A stretch of DNA of 64,000 nt from Lactifluus volemus (taxonomy: Eukaryota; Basidiomycota; Agaricomycetes; Russulales; Russulaceae), in assembly GCA_022376515.1 (NCBI GenBank), contig WTXI01000017.1:186001-250000 (forward strand). Direction: 5' to 3'. Positions 36,029 through 47,180 of this stretch are shown here, piece after piece. The stretch's first letter is position 1; each line of letters begins with the position of its first letter. Below the pieces are notes generated by a model. It was not told where the DNA came from and did no database searches. It saw only the letters and a list, made by a program, of their open reading frames with translations. The position numbers and the translations under genes are program-made.

Positions 36029-39000
36029 ATGAGTCCTATTCTTCATGCACGACCACTCTTACGTCCTTGGAAAAGGAACCTGTATAGGCTTGCCACCTGG
36101 AACAGCCTCCTCTATCCCAGTGCACAGGACACTCATATGGTATTGCCAAAGTTGGATGTCGGTAAAACGCTGGAAGAAGTAGATCCCCGTACCTCGTCCT
36201 TCACTCCTCTGGAGTGGACTAGCCAACGGCTTCCGTCTCGCTTGCATTTGACCAAGGAGCTGCCATATAAAATGCATCAGGACTTGCGCCACATTCTCAA
36301 CGAGCACTGCCGTACTCAAGCAGGAAATCTCATCAGCACGCCTAGTGATCCTTTTTCTGTTTTAAGACATGGTTGCACACAGATACATGTTTTCGATTCC
36401 AAGAGTCCCAGTGATGTCACAACGATGGCGACTTATTTGTATTGGTTGGTCTGCAGCACCTATCATGCGCTGACTGGGGAATACGTGTCTTTTGATATGA
36501 AGTGGCATACGGATCACAACATCGTTGTCACTGATGAGGTCTACAGGCTTAAATCGGATCGTTATCGGGTCAAAATCTTATGGGATAATATGTTGTTGAC
36601 GGAATTCAACCAGCTTGTGGGGGAACTCATGGATGATCTGAGACACGGATCAAGGCTAGAGCCATACTCTCAGACAGTTCCAACCAAGTACAAAGGCTAT
36701 AAAGCCACGTTAGGCAAGGTCTGTATTTTGTTTCTCTCAGTAGTGTACTATCTGATTCACGTCTATTTATAGTTGTCCTACCATGCAACGGATATTCAGC
36801 CTCGGGCTCGTTGGGCAGTCCTGTTCAGTGGATTCAAGTACTTCATCATTTATATCCCTCAATCGATAGAAAGGCCTATTTTTTATTGCTCACCAACCTT
36901 GGACTTTTGCCTCGCACCTGGTATTCCACAGGAACCCAACCACCAGACACAACCTCCTATCTGGAGCATCCTGGTCTATATGTTGCTCGTAGAGACCTTC
37001 AACATCAGTGACAACACTCTGAGGGAAAATCTTGGCCTTTCTGTCTCAACACCAGGAGAGACCTCTTCATCCAATTTGAGGATTCCATCCCCATGCCATG
37101 CTCAACTCGAACGATGCACTCACCCAGAAACACTCAAAACGACCTATGAAGCTGACAAAGGCAACAGTCACTCGGGCAGACTAACAAAGGTCAGAAACGC
37201 ACTCGGCGAGTCCTCCTCGGAGTCTCATGACACTGACAGATCTCTGAAGGCCCCAGGAGGCATGAAAGTTCAGTGTTTTGACAGCTATCCAATGGCCCTC
37301 TTACCTGTTGAAACATCCCAATCTCAAAGTAGAAGGAAGCAACGACATCCTTTCATACACCTTGACCGCTACCTTGGTGGAGGTTTCTCCTCTGTGTATG
37401 CATCAAGCAAATCAGGCATCGTTGTCAAGTTTGCCAATGCACCCAAGACAGATAAAGACGAGCTTGAAAGCCTGCTCAGAGACGAGAGCAATGCATACCA
37501 TAAGCTTGCCAGTGCCCACCTCACTGGATGGGTGGTCCCTCACTTTTATGGAGAATACTGTGATGAGTGGTATGGTGGACGGGTGCTCGTTCTCTCCGAT
37601 GAGGGTCCATCTTTGGATACTCTTGGGATGATATTCACCATGACATCACTAGGCTTTATTGAGAGGTGTGATTCACTGGCTTCGCTCTGTAGATAATTCA
37701 GCTGATCTTATCTGATAGACTTGTCCTTTTTGGGCAGCTCTACCTTACTAGAAATGCCGACGGTGTCGACATCGACCTTGCTTGTAGGCGGGTCGCACAA
37801 AAAAGGTCCAGCAAACAATCTAATTCTAGTCAAACAAGAAAACTCGATGGAGCCCCACCATCAACGATTGTCGACAGTGTCGGGATGGGACTTCCTGACC
37901 GGGGGTAGGGGCTCCGGCCCGAGGGACGCCGGTGTGACTGGGAGGGGACGACCTTGGGGACGACGACAAATTTTCGTCGTTCACGCGGGTTCGACGGTCT
38001 AAGCCAAGTACACTGTAAAAGGTGTCACTTCCATCAAAGAGCGGACGTGGTGGTTCTTCAGGCAACGTACTCCCATGCCTCTGTGAGCATGGTCCATGCC
38101 AGTCTGTCGAGTTTTTTTTTTTTTGACATCTTACACTGACATTTCCAATTCTTTACCCTCTTTGATTTACTTTCCCTCCCTTTCGTCCCCTGCATCTGCA
38201 TCCCCTTTCAGGTTGTCGTCGCTATCACCTGCCCTACTCTGCCTCCTCTCACATCCGCTGTCATCGTCTTTGCACCCTCTCTCGCGCCCTCTCTCGCCAT
38301 CTTCACCTCCTCTCTCGTGTCGTCTCTGTCGCCACCATTGCCCGCCCCCTGTCGTCACCGCTTTCTTGTTAGCAGGGTACATGCCGGTGTGTCATAACGT
38401 TTCTTTAACTGCCCACACTAATTTTCTTTGATTTTCCTTTTCCAATCGTCCCCCTGCATCCCCTTTGAGGGATGGCATCCCCCGCCTGCTGGCTCTGAGG
38501 GTGCTTTTGTGACTGTCCGACGCCTGACGCCTGCGACTGGGGCACTCGTGTGACGTCTCCCCAAAGTTTTGCCCGGCAGCCTGGGTCCCCCCTCCCATCG
38601 CCACTGCTGCCGTGGCCACTGCTACCCCGACACTGCCGCCACTACCCCACCGTTGTTGCTGCTACCCAAACGCCACCCCCATTGCCCCGTTGTCGCTGCT
38701 GCTACCCGCTGCCGCCGCCGCCACCACCCCCTAACCCCACCGCTGCCGCTGTCCTGATGCCGCCATTGCGGGGCACCACCGCTGCAACCCGTCACCCAAG
38801 TCCCCTCCCCCTCTGATACCTCCCCTTGGTGCCCCCTGCATGTGCCACTCTGGCACTACCTTGGTGAATGAACCCCAGGCCTTACTTTCTCAGATTATAA
38901 GCACTTCAATTTAAGTTATATTGACAGTCTATGTTGTAATCAAAGTTTGTGTGCTGTGTGTGTACAGTAGGTGACAATATACTATGAGTATATCACGCAG

Positions 39001-39510
39001 ACAGCCATAACTGTATACCAATTATCTCAATTAGAAAAGATAATGTAAGCATATCAAATTATGAATATCAAACTCCAAATGGAGACATTATTGTGTAGAT
39101 CTGCCAATCAGAAGACAGATCGGAAATGATCCGGACCAATAGAATTCGCTGAATCTGCAAGGCACACGGTCGATTTTCGACCGCATTGATACCTTGCAAG
39201 CAAGGTAATTGCAAGCAAGGTAATTCACCGCCTCGGTGGTGTCTGTCACAATGACTTCGACCCACGGAATGTGGTGCGAAATGGGTGGTGCCGTCTGAGG
39301 ATCATTGACTTTGCATTCTCAGAGGTCAACCATGTATGTCCGGGATGGAGGAAGTGTGAAGAGCTGAGATATGTGTGGAGTGAGCTGCTCTGGCCGGACT
39401 CGGACATATTCAAATTCATTCTCGACAATGGAATCACTGGAATGTTCACGAATGTTAAACTAGTTGCAGCCGTTGGTGGATTTTTACTCTTGTACTTCCT
39501 AACTCACTAG
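36029..39510 (+). pseudogene. Basidiomycete kinase-like protein split by a 1.5-kb insertion (or very long intron)
   Basis: ATG 36029 (MSPILHARPLLRPWKRNLYR). Exon 1 runs to 36718. A 54-bp intron (36719-36772, ...TATTTATAG) joins LGK to LSYHATDIQ. A large linker is followed by a kinase-type N-lobe: YLGGGFSSVYASS (about 37373), VVKFANAPKTD, RDESNAYHKLASAHLTGWVV, FYGEY and LSDEGPSLDTLG. The frame stops at 37694-37696. The missing C-lobe reappears at 39217: HRLGG, catalytic loop CHNDFDPRNVV (39244-39276), IIDFAFSEVNH (DFG replaced by DFA), CPGWRKCEEL, ending at 39510. The two halves match one family (basidiomycete kinase-like domain, often degenerate). A tandem GCAAGCAAGGTAATT sits at the re-entry point. 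If the gap is spliced out the gene could work; more likely it is disrupted. Confidence 0.65.
37697..39216. other. Insert within the kinase-like gene, low-complexity
   Basis: About 1.5 kb between the two halves of the kinase-like domain. A GCCGACGGTGTCG..TCGACCTTGCTTG motif at 37757-37789 recurs at 52172-52201. A pyrimidine-rich tract (38150-38370) and a GCC/ACC-rich low-complexity tract (38560-38800) follow, then AT-rich DNA. No transposase and no terminal inverted repeat were seen. Confidence 0.5.
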
Positions 39511-39516
39511 CACGCC

Positions 39517-39835
39517 TCGACCATTCCACGAGTGGTGTGTTTTTGTGTCCCAACCAGTCGGCCATCTCGGCCATTTTCAACCTGCGCCTTCACTCGTACC
39601 AACGTGTCTCAATGAGGTTTGAAATTTATCTCTTACTCAGAAAGGCTCCATCCCATTCCAGCGCCAGTGCGCTTACACATGAGCACAGCCTTGGATTCAG
39701 ATGATCACTTCACTACCGCGAACAGGCGTCTCTCCTAATCGTTGTGAACCATACTCCAACGGCCACTAGTCAAGTTGGTAGTTTACATTGCTGAGCTATC
39801 CTTGTGCAGGCTTTTCCATGAGAGCCCCACGAACG
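39517..39835. other. Intergenic stretch before D1
   Basis: Nothing recognised. Confidence 0.35.
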
Positions 39836-41226
39836 GTGGTAGGTCGTGGTTCAATTTGACCCCTACACGACGCCTATTCCGAGTCCTTTCTCGACGATAA
39901 AAACGCGATTGACCATTTCTATAAAGCGGCATTCGAACGCGCTTTCTACCTTGTTACCCCGTCTACTTGGCCGGCTCCTATGACGCAGCGGGAGACTGAA
40001 GGCGGAGTGTGCACGGAAACAGTGGCTTGCCTCTTCACAACGGGCTAAGAGTACGAGTCAAGAGTTCGTCAATTAGGCTGTGCGGAGTCCCATTAGCACC
40101 CCCCGAGTCATCTAGCTCTGCGGCGCGCACACAAGAATCAAAGCAAGCATTAACTGTATCCTTGGATCAGTTCCACATAAGCAACACTCAGAATCTAGCA
40201 ACGCGACTTGGATTGGGGAATTGAAGAGGATGAAACTTGAAAGCGGCCCTCAAGTTCAACAAGATCATCCGGTGAGAAGAACGGTAACTGGAGAGGATGG
40301 AAGACGAGTATGTACCTCTTAGTGCATCGGTGGGATGGTAGCATACTAGTAAGCCCTGTACGAAGAACGCGTGAGATATAGAGCAACGCCGCTGGCCTGT
40401 GAGACACGAATCGCGGAAGAAATGACGGCCACATCGTTACAACTCACCAATAGTCTCCGGCATAAAGCGTTGCATTAAATCGGAGACAGTTGTTCCCGGA
40501 GAGTTCCATGTCGCAGATCTTGCGTGGGAATGATGGAATACTATTTGGGAGAGCGATGCTTGAGAATACCCGCAACAACTTCAGTGACTTCAGTCAGAAA
40601 CTTGCCAAACTGAGCCTTCCAATGTAGGACTATTCACACGAACACAAGCACAGGAGTGACAAAATGCACGTTCGAGGTGGGCATGGATGCTCCTGGGCTG
40701 TGTTTGTGCGAGTCAGCCTGAGTTGAGGATGCGATGATTGAGAGCTTCTGATTTGCGGCGTAATAAAAAGGTTGTACATTGTACGTACCTTCTCTCAGCT
40801 GGCGTTGGTTTATTTATGTGGCTATTTTCCCGTCTATGAGAATTAAATCGGAACTGAAATGAGTAGGCGTTCCGTATTGCCAACAACTTGAACTACGATT
40901 CTACAGAGCTAAATAGCAGCGTATCAAACTGATCCATTATTTTGTGGCAGTGCATCAAGCATGCTCTATAGTACATTCCTCTGGTTATAGGGTTGGAGAT
41001 GGGAAGCGAGCGAGTGATAGGGTCTGAGTCACTGGCACGGTGATCATGGCTTTTCGTTGATCGTCTCAGTCGATCCCGGCACTTTCTCTTCGTCCACAAT
41101 ATCCGTCGCGCCCCCATCCTCAAACGCGGTCTTCTGTTTCTCAAACTGGGATCCGTGGTTCCTGTACGGAGCGAACAACAATCAGTGTTCGCAAATATGG
41201 AAAGCGATATGCGCGTGACTCACTCT
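39836..41226. repeat. Segmental duplication D1, probable source copy
   Basis: Downstream flank and last exon of the MFS transporter; homologous to 32253-33745. Because the complete MFS gene is attached here, this is taken as the source. Confidence 0.75.
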
Positions 41227-43100
41227 GGCCCAATGATAGTGATGAAGATGACAAAGGTAGCGATGGCGCCTAAGAGGATACCTTGAACCGTCGCATAGTC
41301 AGGAACAACTACACGCTTCCCGTTCTTTATGACCGTAGTTTTCAAATTGTCCCCGCCCACCGCCTCGATCTGCGCGGATGCTGAAGAAATCATCTGTCAT
41401 ACAAGAAGGGTGATTAGTACAAGTCAACGGGGCACTAAAGTGTTGCGGACGTTTCCGATCTGGTATGCAACGCCTGGGAAGGTGGCACGAAACCCGGGTG
41501 GACTCATTTCAGCGAGCTGGATGGGGATAACGCCCCATGCGCCCTGCACGCCGAACTGTACACAGAACGCGCCAGCAGCAAGTGTGCTGAAGCCGCTGGG
41601 AAGGATCCAGAGCGGAATGAAAACTCCGCTCAACAAAACAAACAAAATAATTGTGAGCCGACGGCCGATGTACTGCGATACAGAGCCTGCAATAGCACCC
41701 CCGCTGTAGTGAGGAGAGCAAATAAATAGATGTGCTATCGGGGACAGTAGGATTGAGAAACACACGTGATGGCACCGCAATTACCGATGATGGTAGCGAC
41801 GATTGCATGGTAATTGTCGAATCCTTTGGTATTCTTGAGATAAGTGGGGTAGAGATCCTGGGAGCCATGTGAAAGGAAATTGAAGCCTGTTTGACGAGTA
41901 GTAATTAGACACTTTTCTCGTGCAATTGTTACGCCTACTGGCACGCACCAGCCATGAGTAGTATGGCATAGATGCATAATGACCAATGCATTTTAAGCAT
42001 CGCGCCCACTTGACGCATGAATACCTTGGTCTTATTCCCCGTATTATTCGTGCCATGTGCGCGCTCTTGAGCCTTTGCACGAAGGAACACCTCGCTTTCA
42101 GGGACAAAAGCCCGTAGTATCGCGGCGGAAACCGAAATCGTTGAAGTGGTCCAAAACAAAGCGCGCCAGGTATATCTGGTCTTTGGGACTAGATAAAGGT
42201 TCAGGACAGCAGAAATCAGATATCCGACGGCATATCCTTGCTGCAGAACACCCGATGCAAGTCCTCGCGCTTCGACAGGAAGGTTTTCGAGTGCAGTAGA
42301 TGAGGCCAGGCCCCAGACACCGCCCATCGCGATGCCGAAAAGAGTCCTTACGGCAAGAAATTGATGGAAGGTTTGGACAAAGCTAGTACCGAGTTGTATG
42401 ACAGAACAAAGGAGAAGATTTGCTACTAGTGGCCACTTCCGCCCATAGCGATCGGATAGGACACCAAAGAAGACCTGTGGCGGCAAAGCTTATTAGCTTA
42501 TATTCCAAAATGCTTTCCAAAGTTAGATAGACGCGTGGTTCCAACGTTGGTCACTCGACTGAAGGAGATTTGTCATTCCATATATAGATATGGTTTTCGC
42601 CCTTCCGAGATCAGCGGTCGACTGGGGTTGGAAATAAGATCTGTATCGTTCCTACCCCGAGTACCCCGAGGGCTGGGGAGCGCCGCCCGAACAACAATCA
42701 AGAGACGTGAAGAAGTACTCACAGCACCGACTGACCGGACCAGAAGAGTAAAGGTGATGGCTGAAGTCTGGAGGAGTAACAATGCTTTAGCAAGGGCGAG
42801 TGAGAAAATTAGGTCGTTACATACAATGGCAGCAGGTTTGGATTTGTGGAACTGCTCCTGCAGACGAGTGACACTGAGAGCAACATTGAAGAAATCAATT
42901 GCATCGCAGGTCCAAGCAATCCATCTATGACCATCATTAGCTTTTGCAAGACTCATGCACGATAGAACTGGATCGCACCCTGTGAAAAATTGTAACCACT
43001 GGAGCCACGTGAGGGAACGTAGAACCTGCAAAAGCGGCTTCCTGTTCGCGTCGCGGGCCTGTCGACGAGGGACAAGATTGCGAATAATATAAGGGGCCAT
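41044..43100 (-). CDS. MFS transporter, Jen1-like / carboxylate-sialate symporter group
   Basis: ATG 43100 begins MAPYIIRNLVPRRQARDANRK, then LRSLTWLQWLQFFTG. Later exons give AWTCDAIDFFNVALSV, LVRSVGAV, the MFS signature loop FFGVLSDRYGRKWPL, FGIAMGGVWGLASSTALE, the pair ARGLASGVLQQGYAVGYL, FNFLSHGSQDLYPTYL, GSVSQYIGRRLTIIL, a long helix to AYQIGN, VVPDYATVQGILLGAIATF and finally IIGPE. A last intron (GTGAGT...CGTACAG) leads to NHGSQFEKQKTAFEDGG and a charged tail, stop at 41044-41046. QDLYPT and GPE.HGS(Q/H)FEK are typical of this group. About 12 helices are expected, located in the plasma membrane, moving mono- or dicarboxylates with protons. Substrate cannot be read from sequence. All frames look open. 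Confidence 0.85.
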
Positions 43101-44741
43101 CAAAAGAGATACGGATGGGGAGAAGAAAGGAACAGCGCAGCGTCTGGCAGCTAATACGTGTACCTTTATATACGAGATTGGTGTACTCCTAGTCGGGTGA
43201 CGTTCCAACACGAACAATTTTCGGAAGGTATGCTCGATTTCAAGCCGATGTGTTCCGTAAGTATTCTTGGAAACCGCGGCCGATAGTTTCCATTTTCAGG
43301 ATTAAACACTACGTCGGGTCAGTTTGGCAACTTGGCCACTAGTTATATTCCAGCTCTTTTTTCAAGCAATTTTCAGTAGCCAAGTCGGCAACAGTGGGGA
43401 CGGGACGAACCTAGCGCATGTCATGGCGCGTATGACAACAACCAAGCTACAACTCGTCAAGACCGTTTGAAGGTGTTGTCGGCTGCCATATGAACTTGAT
43501 TGTACCAGAGGGGTGCGGCGAAATTCATGTCACAGGAGTTGTTGGAGGTGGGGCCCACAGTGGGGTGAGGGAGGTTGGGCTCGGAATTAACCGAGCCTTA
43601 TCAGAATTGAGTTGACGTTCGGATAAAGACACCCCGGCTGATCTGGTTTGCTTTTTTTAGAAATGGGGAAAAAAATTATGTTTCTCCCCACGTAGAGGAT
43701 GTACGGGTGCACATCTACTACATAGTAGATGGAGGACAGTCTAAGCAGATTGTGTCGCCCATTTGAACCTAGATGTTGTCGTGCCTCGTTCCCCTTTTGG
43801 CTAAGATGTGTTCGCTAGCGTTAGCTCAGGAAACGCTTCTCATGCGGGATTCGCAAGTAACTATGGGACCGGAGGATGATCGGTAGCAGCAGTTGTTCAG
43901 AACGTTTCATCGCTTCACGACGCGGATGAGACCGAAATATTGGGTCCGGTCCCCCTTTGCTACTCGTATCAACACCACTGTATGTGGTTGATATAGATTG
44001 AAAAAGATGCAGCTGGAGTTAAAGGACTGTACCGACCTCTGGAATAGGGCCCTGCGGTGCGATATATGCGCTGGCAAAAACATCGCACATGCCATGAGTG
44101 ACGTCAATTGAGACAGATGGGACAGACGACACCGGGCCAAATCGTGCTGGACTCTTGACTTGATTTCCGTGGAGAAATCTCCATGACCAACCTTTTCCCT
44201 GCCATCTCCGAAGATTTCTCCTGAGCAGAATTGTGACGTGTCGGCCCATCAGTCACGGTCTTCACCAAGAAGAGTCGACCGTATCAGCTTTGAGAAAGAG
44301 GACTCGGACTGATCCAGAGGGAATCAGAAACCCAAGTTTGTCAATGGCTTCATCATCCCCTCTGGATCAGATCGATCAGTACTTAGCGCTGAGACTGGCA
44401 GCTCTGTTGCTCGGGGCAAGAAGGACAGCCATGCAATTGACATCATGGGGCCAAAGCTTTGACCACGTGGCACGTGCCCGCCGAGTCGCCCGCGCCTTCC
44501 TCGCCTTCATTTCCCCTTTGCCATTCAAGTTTTTGGTTCCGGCGCCATTGCTTTCGCAAACCACGAGTTAGCTTTGTGAGGTGTCCCAACCACAGGGGAG
44601 TGAAATCGGTTCGGATGTTCACTTCGGCGTTGCGCTCACCGGAAAGTAGGATACTCGACATGGACCAAACACTGTTCTTTTATTAATAATCTCATGAAAG
44701 TCGCTCGCGTCTTTTGCGGTAATGCGTTGCCGCAGCCCCGA
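43101..44741. other. Upstream region of the MFS gene, otherwise unassigned
   Basis: Holds the MFS promoter. Minus-strand frame 44249-44019 (SPARFGPVSSVPSVSIDVTHGM) and plus-strand frame 44233-44571 overlap. Neither was recognised and neither has convincing context. Confidence 0.3.
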
Positions 44742-44750
44742 GGCCTGAGC
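44742..44750. repeat. Left target-site duplication of the hAT-like element
   Basis: GGCCTGAGC, repeated at 46955-46963 on the other side of the element. Confidence 0.7.
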
Positions 44751-46954
44751 CCCAGTGAAAAGTCGATTTAAGTAAATTTAATTCGATTGATAAAAATTAA
44801 TTACGATTTAAGTAAATTTAACTCAATTGATAAAAATTGATTATGATTTAAGTAAATTGAAACCGAATGATACCGATTAAATTAATTCGATTCAATCGAT
44901 TTTGGCTAAACTAAATTGAATGTCATCCGAACACAATTGAAGCCAATCGAATAATATTGATTTTGCTCTCCAACTGAATCAGTCGATTGAAAGTGATTGA
45001 ATGAAACTTATACCCGAATCAGTGCAATGGGATAACTGGATACACAAAAACTCTAGGACTCGTACATGTACACAATAAAATCCATTCACAGTTTCGTCAC
45101 ATGGCCAAATCACATGGCTAGGTACGCATATATGTTGCTCGGTATTATTTGTACCCATTTGTACTTTTGTAGTGCCACGAAGACTCGTACGACTTTGCGA
45201 CAATCGCTACATCCCCCTCTTAGAGGGTCCAACCACAAGGTACTTGGGTCCTTCTCCATACTATACATCACTCATCTTCCCTTAGGTCTGGTCCTTATTT
45301 TCTTAGTCTACAGGCTTGACTTCATGTTTGATGTGACAGGCAATGTGTGGCCACGAGGACAAAGGTGCGTGCTTTTTTTTTTGTCCCATTCATACAAAAC
45401 CAGTGAATTTTCCCAAGGTGACCTCTCTCACCTTGCCTCTATCTTTGTCCTCCTCCACAAAATACAGATGTCTTGCTCTTCCTGAGTTTCGGACCCCATC
45501 AACAGCGGTATGTTCCTTTCTCAAATGACCACGCATCCACACTTAGATGCATCGACACCCTCCTCGTGTGCGCCATTTCCCCACCAGCAGTGCCACCAAC
45601 TCCGACGCCGTGAGAAGCACTGAATGGCATCGAGCGAGTCCTGCTGCTCATCCTCTGTGCTACGATTTCCGCTCTGCAAGGTGCATACATCGACCCTTGG
45701 AACGTGACCAGACTCGAGTGGCGCGCAGAAGGCTCAATCAAATGATTCACGAGGACAAGGGACGCTGAGCGATAACGCAATAAGGTCGGTCAGCACATTG
45801 GTCGGACTCCTTGTCTGAGCCCCAGTCGGGGTTTTTCCAGGTGTGTGGTCCCCACATTTCGGTGACTGGGACCGACTCCCATCTTCGCTCCCACCACCAC
45901 GCGAGCATTTCGGCGACTGTGAGCGTCCCCCGTCATCGTTTCCACAACAACCACACTTGAGCGACCGCCAGCGTCCCCCATCTCCATTCCTGCCACCTGA
46001 CCACATCAGTAACCGTGAGTGTTGTTCCCTATCACCCCCACGTGAGCAGCACTACACTAAGCATGTACCTCCCCCAGCACATTTATCCTCCTCACGCGAT
46101 CCAGGGTACAATGATGAAGACGGGAACGACAAGCGACATCATCACTCTTCGCAACAGCAGCAACAACAACAACTGCCGCTACCGCTATCCACCCCACCAC
46201 CTCCAGCGCGTTCTGAAACGATTCAGACAGACAAAGTCGGGCGCCGCCGCCATGCAGACTCATCGGTATGCAGTGAAGATCATGTATGGTACATTACTAA
46301 TAGATGCGATGCAGGCAAGTTCTTCGTGCTTGCTACCGAGTTTCCGAGGAAGAGGAATCTACGTCCACCCTTTTTTTTTTCATCTCTCCTAGTGCTGCCG
46401 TATCTAAAGATCTGAACTACATGTGCAGAGCGGAAGTTCCAGGCTCTTCCTAGCGTGCGAGAATCAACGAATATTGGCCCCTTTCACCAATGCGGGACCC
46501 CCCAGCGTACAAAACCATATTGATGCATCATCCTACACCCGCATACTCTCCTGAAACTCTTGAAGTTAGTGTGATAAGGTATGTACATCATGAACTATCC
46601 CCAATATATGGTACTAACAAGGCCATCACAGTCCTTTCTCGCGTTCACTTTAATTCGACTTGGAGCTGGAGCTGGATTTGTGCTCGATGGCCGGACCGGG
46701 GCTGCGGTGATTTGTATCGAGGGTAGAATAAACTAAATACAATTGTACCATAAATCGAAAATATAATGGGGTTTAATCTGATTCAATCTACCAATCAATT
46801 GAATTTGATCTGATTAAACCAAGTATTCAATTGAATTTGAGCACATTCAATTGCATTCGATCTCGGATTGAATTCAATCACAAATAGTCTCACTTATTGA
46901 TAAAAATCGAATTGATTCAATTTACTTTAATTTACTTAAATCCACTTTTCACTG
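44751..46954. mobile_element. hAT-like non-autonomous DNA transposon, 2.2 kb
   Basis: Termini are inverted repeats: CCCAGTGAAAAGTCGATTTA on the left and, reading inward from the right, CCAGTGAAAAGTGGATTTAA. Both continue into AAGTAAATT and then AT-rich motifs with GATAAAAAT. The flanks carry the same 8-9 bp (GGCCTGAGC). An 8-bp target duplication and a CAGTG-type terminus fit the hAT superfamily. The interior has short frames only; one (45843-46415) is Pro/Ser/Arg-rich with a poly-Gln run and does not resemble a transposase. The element is therefore classed as non-autonomous, possibly carrying captured host DNA. Confidence 0.75.
44765..44884. repeat. 40-bp subterminal tandem repeat, three units
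   Basis: Units of exactly 40 bp start at 44765, 44805 and 44845 with GATTTAAGTAAATT. The second and first differ at few positions; the third is diverged. The right end of the element has related but less regular AATTGAATT/GATTCAAT motifs (46760-46920). Subterminal arrays often bind transposase. Confidence 0.7.
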
Positions 46955-46963
46955 GGCCTGAGC
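46955..46963. repeat. Right target-site duplication of the hAT-like element
   Basis: GGCCTGAGC, identical to 44742-44750. Confidence 0.7.
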
Positions 46964-47180
46964 TCTAAGGGCTCTCAGTGTCCACCCGTTACTAGATTGA
47001 TGAATCAGGGCCGGTTTCCCTCCCTATGGGCCCTGCGCTGCATCGTACCATCTGTTACGGTACAACGTATATTTCACCCCTTCTGTGTATCAAATGGCTG
47101 AGACTCTAATGACTCGACATCGTCTCAAGGGATCGAGTAAGTACAACAAGGGCAACTACATATGTATTATAAGGTGCACA

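Noticed and set aside
38560..38810. Pro/Ala/Thr-like frames in the GCC/ACC-rich tract
   Set aside because: Simple-sequence composition keeps several frames open at once; no protein is implied.
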